From Isoetes engelmannii (taxonomy: Eukaryota > Streptophyta > Lycopodiopsida > Isoetales > Isoetaceae), in the NCBI GenBank assembly GCA_011763485.2, contig JAANSK020199984.1:1-37689 (forward strand): 37,689 bases of DNA. The letters run 5' to 3'. Positions 31,091-37,689 of the stretch are shown piece after piece. The notes under the pieces are model-generated. The model had not been told where the DNA came from. It saw nothing but the letters and a program-made list of their open reading frames with translations, and did not search any database. How positions within the stretch are numbered: position 1 is the first letter of the stretch; each line of letters starts with the position of its first letter. A program made the translations under genes and the position numbers.

Positions 31091-31954
31091 GGAGTTCTTG
31101 TAAGCTGGCCGTAGTGCTCTACTTTATGGATGCTTGATGGTGTTGTGTCTGCTTGTGTTGTTGATTTTCTTTGGAAGATGATCCCTCATGGGAAGGCTAC
31201 TAAACCTCTGAGTATTCATGTGGGCATTCATATTTCTACCTCAGAGGCGTGGGATATTATCATAGGACTACCCAAGCATTTGTTTTGGTGAAACACTGCT
31301 AAGCTCTCTTTGCCAGCATGAATTACTGTTGCGAAGCATGTTTCGAGTAATTCCCACATCTATATGGCCTCTGCCCTAATGGCTTCCCCGTCAAAATTTC
31401 AAGCGATAGTTACCATTGTCTGTAACTTTATTTGGGTTGAGAACGAAGAGCATGTCGTGGTGAAGACTGCGTGGTCTAAATACACTAGGCCAAAATTTTT
31501 CGATGGCTTGGGTATGATAGACTTCCATTTGCAAAGTAAGATTCTTATTTCTAATTTCATTTAGAGGATCCATAATGATATGGTTGAGTCACCTGGGTTG
31601 CGGTTGGTGAAGCAGTCGCTTACAGATTGTGTTCCTTTTGGCAAAGTTTCATTAAAATCGCTTCTTCCTTGGGCTCTCTTTTATCAGCTTTGCCCTTTTC
31701 CTAATGCTTCCCCTTTTTTGAAAGGCTTGTTGGAGTCTTGGGAGACAGTACAGACCTTATTTCACATTGACCATGTTGCATGTCATCAGTTGCATGCTCC
31801 TTGTTGGTGGATACCTCTAGAAAATAATCTTCCACTTTGTGCCTCAGTCCATCCATTAACTCAATGGCATTGGAGATTAGTAGGAATCTTGACGATTGCG
31901 GCATGGTATGATTCTAGCTAGTTAGCGACCTGGGGGGTCTTTCAAACCAGGTTC

Positions 31955-32368
31955 TTGTTGTCACGATGGGACAGATCTTTTTGGCAAAAGGCCGCTGGTA
32001 CTCTGCCCTTTGTTGCTCTGGAAGCTCTTGAAGGGCGCATGTCAATTTTCCACCAGAGTGTTTATGAGCATAGACTCGTGAACTCTATGTATATGCTGCT
32101 TGTTAATTGTGATATTCTTCCGCCATCAACAAAGTGGTCCCTTCAGCTCCCGCCTTCTAGTTGGAGGCGTATGTGGACTTGGGATTGGGATAAGCTACTT
32201 CACTCTAAGTTGGATGTATGGTGGCAGATTCTTCATAGATGCCCTCGTGTGAATGTACTGGTCCACATGTTCGATCCTCAAGTCTCAGCACTTTGCCCAT
32301 TGTGCAAGAAAAGGGATGAGACTATTGAGCATTGTTTTTCCCTATATGATCACCTCCAGTCTGTTTGA
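31955..32368 (+). pseudogene. LINE C-terminal zf-RVT region
   Basis: Matches the zinc-binding reverse transcriptase domain common in plant L1-type ORF2: W..L......R...F.W...H....V.......P....CPLC....E...H.F. Here CPLCKKRDETIEHCF is clear. It is followed by a stop and further remnants to about 32670. Confidence 0.75.
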
Positions 32369-32794
32369 TCTTGGCTACTTTCTCTTTTTCATGTGACATT
32401 GACAAGTCAGCAGTTCCTCTTGGCTATTTATCCGGATACTTGGAACAAGCTGCGAAGCCAGGCGTTTCACTTAGCGTCAGGGTGGTTGTTGTGGCCTATC
32501 TGGAAGCGCAAAAATTTGTGTGTCTTTAAGAGCTTAGACACTCCCATTACTGTTTTCCTCCAGGACACAAGCTAGAATTGTTAAGGCTTACCATTGTTCC
32601 TCGCTTGCTCCTACCAAGCGACAGTTGGTCTTCGAGATTTATTTGAGTGTGCTATCTTATGCATAGGCCTGTGGTCCTACTCAGTGGATCATGCTTATCC
32701 TCTGAGATCTTAAGCTCGCCTGTGCATTTATATTTGTTTTTCATCTTGGATTTTAATAAACTTTGACATCCTTTAAAAAAAAAAAAAAAAAAAA

Positions 32795-34010
32795 GAAGGG
32801 GAAGACTTTCTGCCCATGCTCCAGGTCATGCTAGGTGGCATGGTATATTGGCCCCCAAACCTCGACTCCATATAAAAGAACATGCTTACCAAGGCCCTGA
32901 ACAAGTGTAACTGATAGGCCCAGTCATACAACTTTGTTTTATAACTATTGTTTTGCACGACATATATGTGTCTTCCAGTCTGATGTGACACACAACTGGA
33001 TGGATGTGTTCCAGTATGTGGTAGGAGGAAACTGCACTCCCAAATACTTGTAGGTGGGTGGCACCTCCACATATTGGGCCTGGAGAGAAAGGGCTTGGTT
33101 GGTGCGAGGATGAGACATGCAATACCTTAGGTTTTACCAAGCTAACTTGTATGCTAGTGAACCGGCATAAAGTATCCAGAGCATCCAACTGGCACCACAT
33201 GTCATATGGGGTGTAGGCTCATAGGTCTACATCGTCGGCGTAATGAGTTGCCTAATTATGTGGTGCACAAGACGAGCTCCCGCTCCCTTGTGTAGGTCAA
33301 ATAGCATTGGAGAGAGTCGGCATCCCTGGAGGACTCCAATACTATTGACAACGGGATGTCTTAACGGTGTTAGTCTATTTGAGAAAGCTTCATACAACAT
33401 ATATTGCATTTTGCAAATCCATAGAGAACTCCAACTGCATCAATCTGTCCCACGAGTTGTCTCGAGTCGCAGTGTCAAATACTTTTGCAAAATCAACAAA
33501 GCAGCAGTACAGTTGTCGGCAACCCCTGTTATCTTCAGCAAAGATTTGCCGAGTGAAAATATGATCAATAGTGGAGTGTCAGAGCCAAAATATTGCTAAG
33601 ATCATGTACCTTCGTTTCCTCCGCCCACGTTGTCAACTGTTGTTTGAGAATGCCCCTTACAATCTTGCGAAGACTGATTTGACCATGATGGTGCAGTAAT
33701 TGGACGGGCATGAGGCTTGTGCCCCTTGTATATGGGAACAACCCTGCTAGTGGTCTACTGTGGGGGAAATTCTTTCTGCAATGCCCTATTCAACAATGAT
33801 GTTAGGATGGGCACCATCTGAGGCCTGGTCCATTTGACCAACTCTGCCTGCATGCCATCCAAATCTGCCGCCTTGCCATTGACGGGACACTGTAAGCCCT
33901 AAGTGACCTCTACCTTTGTAATGACTAGTGCTGGGCCCACATGTGGGAGTATTGTTGCTCGAACCCCAAGTGGACATAAAAGCTACTACAAGTACTGTAC
34001 CCACTACTCT
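32795..34010 (-). mobile_element. LINE family A, reverse transcriptase part
   Basis: On the minus strand from about 33900: GKAADLDG.QAELVKW, the RT entry motif; FPP followed by VVPIYKG-like text; then IGVLQGCRLSPMLFDL at about 33340-33290; the catalytic YADDVDL at 33242-33222; VSLVKPKVLHVSSS; and text shared with the copy at 24106-25400. It stops exactly where the poly(A) of the plus-strand LINE begins. In-frame stops, including one just after YADDVDL, show decay. Both ends are truncated. Confidence 0.8.
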
Positions 34011-34329
34011 GAGGTGATGTTTCCCACATACTATAAAGGCTTGTTCGATACCCTTTACCAGAATGTCTGAATATAATTAAGAGTCTAAAAACTTAAGACA
34101 TTTATCATATAGACTCTTATTCTTCACACGATGCACTCCCTCTGTGTCCTTGCTATTCTTTTCTATTGGCTTGCAAGTGGCACATCAAGTTAGTTTAGTT
34201 AATAAGTTGTAGTTCTAAGGGTCCATCTCCTTTAAACCTATTTTATTCTAATTATGAATACAACATTTCACGAGCATAGGGAGAAGATGTTTTCCCCATC
34301 ATGGCAGTGAGATTTGTATCCTATAATGC

Positions 34330-36300
34330 CTAAATTGTATGCATGTCTAATGCCTACACCACTTTCGTCACCTTTCGCATAGGAGGTAGTTTAGTCTCCT
34401 CTTCTATCATCTCTAACAAAGTTGGAGATTCTAATATTTCATCCGGATCTTCAAAAGACTTGCATGGAATTCCTTATGTACCTTACGGTGGCCAGAAAAA
34501 TCCAATCTATATGATTGATTTGCTACCATTTCAATGATCTTAGAAGGCCCTGCTCACCTTGGAGCAAGTTTCATACACTTTTTGGTTCTTAACTTAGCTT
34601 GCTTGACTTTCTTCTTAAACCAAACATTTATTGCTTTACCTTGAACTCCCACTAACTCTTACATATCCACGAGAAGCTGTTGGAACACTTCTACCTTTGA
34701 CATGAGATTGTGTCAAGTATCTAGTGTGAGGCATTGATAGTCGTAGTTAATCATAAACAAGGACATCTTAGATGACTCTTCTTTGTTACTAATGTACGCA
34801 AACTACTAGATGAATATAGTCACTCCACTTAGAGTGCTTGTTCTATACGCAGTTTGCAACATATCCTCTAAGATCCTGTTCGTGCATTCAGTCTGCCCAT
34901 CCGCCTGAGGATGAGATTGCACTCTAGGCATATCATGAAGCATAAAAATCTCCTTTGCGAACAACATAGTGGTGTCGAAGGCCATAGTGAGTGTTCTACA
35001 TGATACAAATTGTGTTATTTTAGATAATTATCTACTACTACTATTACCATTAAGGCATTGTGGCCTCTTGGTGTCGTTAGAAGTCCTATTATGAGATATA
35101 ATGATGACTTCCCACTTGGCATCAGGGACTCCCAAAGATTCTAATTGTCCTGGGATTCAAAGTTGTTTAACCTTTGTTTGTTGGTACAATTGACATTGCT
35201 GAATGTAGTTGACAATGTTTTTTTTTTTTTTTTTTTTTAAATGTCGGGCCAAAAGTAATCACTACTTATCTTGACGTAAGTTTCCATGAATCTGGCTATT
35301 GGGCTACTATGCATGCCATGGAAATTTAATTTTCTTACTTCTGATATTTTGAACATGCAAAGCTTCCCTTTGAAATACAAAAGGTTGCTTTCCTTGTTAT
35401 TAAAGTGTCTCTTTCTTTATCAGACCTTTCTTCTTTGCAACGAAGAGCCCATGTGTCTTGGAATTCCTTACTTGACGTTAATACTTCTTCAATCTTCTTG
35501 CCAAATTCGTTTGCTAAAGTCGAAGTTGCTTTACAATGTACTCTCATCATGCAGAGTTGGCGAGGTAGAGCATCAACAACCACATTCAACTTACCTGACT
35601 TGTATGAATTCTAGTCATACTCTTCAAGAAATCCCATCCATCACATGCAACAAACTGAGGTGTGTTTGGGTGAAGGTCCTTACAATTGCAAACAATACTT
35701 GATCATGCGTCAGGTAGCACTGCTCTGCGTCATTCATCTTTTTTGGAGTCGCAAATTAAGACTCTTCCTTCTTGCATGAGGACTCCTGTTGCGAACTTGC
35801 TTGCATCAGTTGCCACTAACTTGTTCTTATTTGGATCAGGTAAGGTAAGCGCTGATGATGTTGTTAGAGCTTCCTTGAGCTTCTCGAAGGAAGTATTGAC
35901 TTTCTCTTGCCAATGCTTAATCCAAACCTTTACTTGTGAGGTCTAAAAATAGAGTTGCCCACTTTGCAAGGATCTTCATATACTTCCAATAATATTTGGC
36001 TATGTCGAGGAAGCTCCTTATTTCATGGATATTCTTGGGTGCTGGCCAATCTATTATGGCTTCTATCTTAGCTAGATCGGTGGAGATCCCCTCTGCTGAT
36101 ACTATATGCCTCAAGTACTCAACTCTACTCGTCGAGAAGTGGCATTTAGAGAACTTGGGGTAGAGCCGTTACTGTCTAAGCTTTTTCAAGATTCTTCTTC
36201 AGTGACCAACATGCTCATCTTCGGCTTAAATCGTTGTCATAGGGTGTATCCATCCTTCTGGTGTTTGAAAAACAACTCCTCCTTCCTACAAGCTTTCTAA
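34330..36300 (-). mobile_element. Ty3/gypsy LTR-retrotransposon pol fossil
   Basis: Order on the minus strand: reverse transcriptase end (KFSKCHFSTSRVEY, HIVSAEGISTDLAKIEAI, DWPAPKNIHEIRSF) at about 36300-35917; RNase H end with the NVV.DAL.R motif near 35589; integrase with a HQMDGQTEC-like stretch near 34900; then SYRLDFSGHRKVHKEFHASL and EDPDEILESPTLLEM near 34460. This RT, RNase H, integrase order marks Ty3/gypsy. No LTRs were found, so it is a partial copy, and it is heavily decayed (probably more than ten breaks), older than the copia element. Confidence 0.85.
35218..35238. repeat. 21-base poly(T) run
   Basis: Homopolymer within the gypsy relic. It is likely to vary in length and to be hard to sequence. 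Confidence 0.95.
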
Positions 36301-36316
36301 ATCAATTTCGTAAGGA

Positions 36317-36624
36317 TTGTAAGGTCTTTAGATAACAATTTCTCCCTTGGCCAATCAAATTTGGCCAAGTGGCACCTTCCTCTTGGCCTAATTTAACAAT
36401 CTAGTTAACATTTCTCTTGATAGCTAACTTTCTCTTGATAAAATATTAACATGAATAATCAACATGGCTATTATATATTCATGTTGATGTATCATGTATT
36501 TATATGAAGAGCGTACAAAGTACTAGAACATCATACATCCTCATCAAGGTTAAACTAATTTCTTTGCAAGAATTTGGCTGGAACTTTAGAAGGGAATAGA
36601 AGTCAAGTGGTTATACTTACCACA
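36317..36624 (-). repeat. Possible LTR relic
   Basis: On the minus strand CCTAGTGGGAGAA, a polypurine-like tract at 36637-36625, is followed by TGTGG and about 300 bp containing a TATAAAT at 36504-36498, as in an LTR promoter. The other end (TGTAAGG on the plus strand at 36317) is a guess. No coding part of an element is recognised to its right. Confidence 0.3.
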
Positions 36625-37574
36625 TTCTCCCACTAGGATTGATAATGAAAATCATAATTTCCACCATGGTTCATCCCTATGAGATCAATCCCTATATGGT
36701 GCGGTTTTAGCATGTACCACACTTTCTACAAGTTACAAAGTTGTATGCATTCTAAATGGAGGTATAAATGCAAATGAAAAGAATAGGAGGAATCGCTCCC
36801 TGCCATGAAGATGTCATGCACCATAAGTGTAGAAGCATATGTTGCATCTAGTGTCACTTGAAGAACCGTGAGTTTAGAACCAACGTTCCTAGCCATTGAA
36901 GGTATCATCATAGGTGTGCCCTCTGGAAGAGGTGGCCGGTGTAAGTGAAGAGTCAAGTGTAGGGTTATAGCATCATCCAGTTCCTTTGCTAAATAATAAA
37001 TAGTTTCAAGAGTTCAAATAGCAACTTCCATCCAATTCATTATAAACACTTATGATAATCTCTCCAAGCTACATTGACATCTATAAAAGCTCGAATACGC
37101 TTATATATAGAATAAAATAGAGCAAAGGCGAAGCATAGGACCCATAAGAGTTGCCCAAGTGTGTATTCAAATTCTAGGCGGTGTGGTTGTTTGCGTTCCC
37201 TGCAAAGGAAACCCTAGGGATAGAGTTTTGATGTTTTGAAATATGCTTTCGAATTTTTGATTTGAATGGTGGATATCTTGCCTGACTAAGATGCGGATGG
37301 TTAAGACTGTTGCAGAGATAAGGGTACATTCCTTGTTTCCAGGTCTTTTTGTATTTTTAACTGATGGTAAATAGGGAGTGCAACATATTCGGCTGTGAGA
37401 ACTTGCATTGAAGGGTGAAAACAAATTACTTCCATTGAAAAAGATAAAGATGAAACAATACGATGGCAGATATATATTTTCCATCCTAAACAACAGGAAG
37501 ATTGCAAACGGTGGCCGAGCTCCTATAATAGAAGCCTAAACTACCTCCACACGTTTTGGCTAGAATTAAGGTGC
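36625..37574. other. Spacer; no gene recognised
   Basis: Nothing in the frames resembles a known protein. It has one AAACCCTAG telobox-like site near 37209 and no other clear structure. It could be the inside of a decayed non-coding LTR element. Confidence 0.4.
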
Positions 37575-37662
37575 TGTTAGACACTAATCAAGCACATGAC
37601 GTGGACATAGCACTTGCTTTAATAGTTCTGTTTGCCACGTGCTTTTACAACGTGTTCTAACA
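37575..37662 (-). repeat. Short LTR (about 88 bp) of an element that leaves the window
   Basis: Bounded by the perfect inverted repeat TGTTAG...CTAACA. On its right is the plus-strand text CTCCCCCTCAAACTGAA, which on the minus strand is a classic polypurine tract (TTTGAGGGGGAG) directly before TGTTAG. This is the layout of a 3' LTR of a minus-strand element. An LTR this short would fit a TRIM-like or small copia element. The body and the other LTR lie beyond 37689. Confidence 0.55.
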
Positions 37663-37689
37663 CTCCCCCTCAAACTGAACTAATGAAAT

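Larger units (their letters stand above)
29755..32794 (+). mobile_element. L1-like LINE, 5'-truncated, with 20-base poly(A) tail
   Basis: Carries the later part of ORF2. In order: the linker before RT (FKYGDKCSHFFFRAAKRRRM), the RT start KCPGLDGLSVEFF, LNTGCISLIPKCTKPKTISD, FLPRRCILDN, the catalytic LDFAKAYDS at about 30684-30710 and YADDTFLF at 30998-31021, then a C-terminal zf-RVT pattern (WWQILHRCPRVNVLVHMFDP, CPLC, ETIEHCF) at about 32215-32350. The 3' UTR ends TTTAATAAACTTTGACATCC before A20 at 32775-32794. The frame is broken several times by stops and shifts, and the endonuclease half is missing, so it is dead. I found no convincing target duplication by eye. Confidence 0.88.

Overview
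The window looks like nuclear DNA from a land plant. The signs are an organelle-type PPR gene relic, a Ty1/copia element primed by initiator tRNA-Met, L1-like LINEs with poly(A) tails, a C-terminal LEA_2 (NDR1/HIN1-like) membrane domain, short GT-AG introns and AT-rich spacers. The mix of diverged LINE families and PPR debris would suit a fern or another large plant genome, but I cannot fix the species from sequence alone.

Layout. 1-2223: AT-rich spacer and the 3' flank of the main gene. 2224-11958 (minus): one host gene in three coding exons (11958-9463, 9194-8409, 7104-2224). All junctions are phase 0 with good splice sites, and the model predicts about 2,720 residues. 11959-14656: its 5' flank, with short upstream ORFs and a perfect 46-bp tandem duplication. 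14657-19836: a Ty1/copia fossil on the minus strand with both LTRs, primer site, polypurine tract and a 5-bp target duplication (GAATG). 19837-24105: spacer with local duplications and no gene that I recognise. 24106-25700 (minus): two 3' fragments of one LINE family, one carrying a (GGTAT)9 microsatellite. 27380-27880 (minus): a decayed PPR gene piece. 28109-28402: a tiny 5'-truncated LINE with a perfect 17-bp target duplication; 29568-29656 holds an even smaller one. 29755-32794 (plus): a longer 5'-truncated L1-like LINE with reverse transcriptase and zf-RVT regions. 32795-34010 (minus): the RT part of the first LINE family. 34330-36300 (minus): Ty3/gypsy pol relic. 36317-36624: possible LTR relic. 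37575-37662: a short LTR with a polypurine tract, whose element runs off the window.

The most interesting object is the host gene. Its protein is almost all low-complexity tandem repeats. In order these are basic SPSP-rich 39-mers, Pro/Gln repeats, a Cys-Met-His-Gln hexapeptide run, 34-mers, GRGR/SQRP repeats and acidic Trp-containing repeats. It then ends in one membrane helix and a small LEA_2-like domain. The plan (cytosolic disordered N-terminus, one helix, extracytoplasmic LEA_2) is that of NHL and Companion-of-Cellulose-synthase-like proteins, but the N-terminal part is many times longer. Several in-frame duplications look recent. The original N-terminus may have been cut back by a CGA-to-TGA change in a repeat unit just upstream of the present start. 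The rest of the window is mostly layers of dead retroelements, so no operon-like cooperation between genes is expected.
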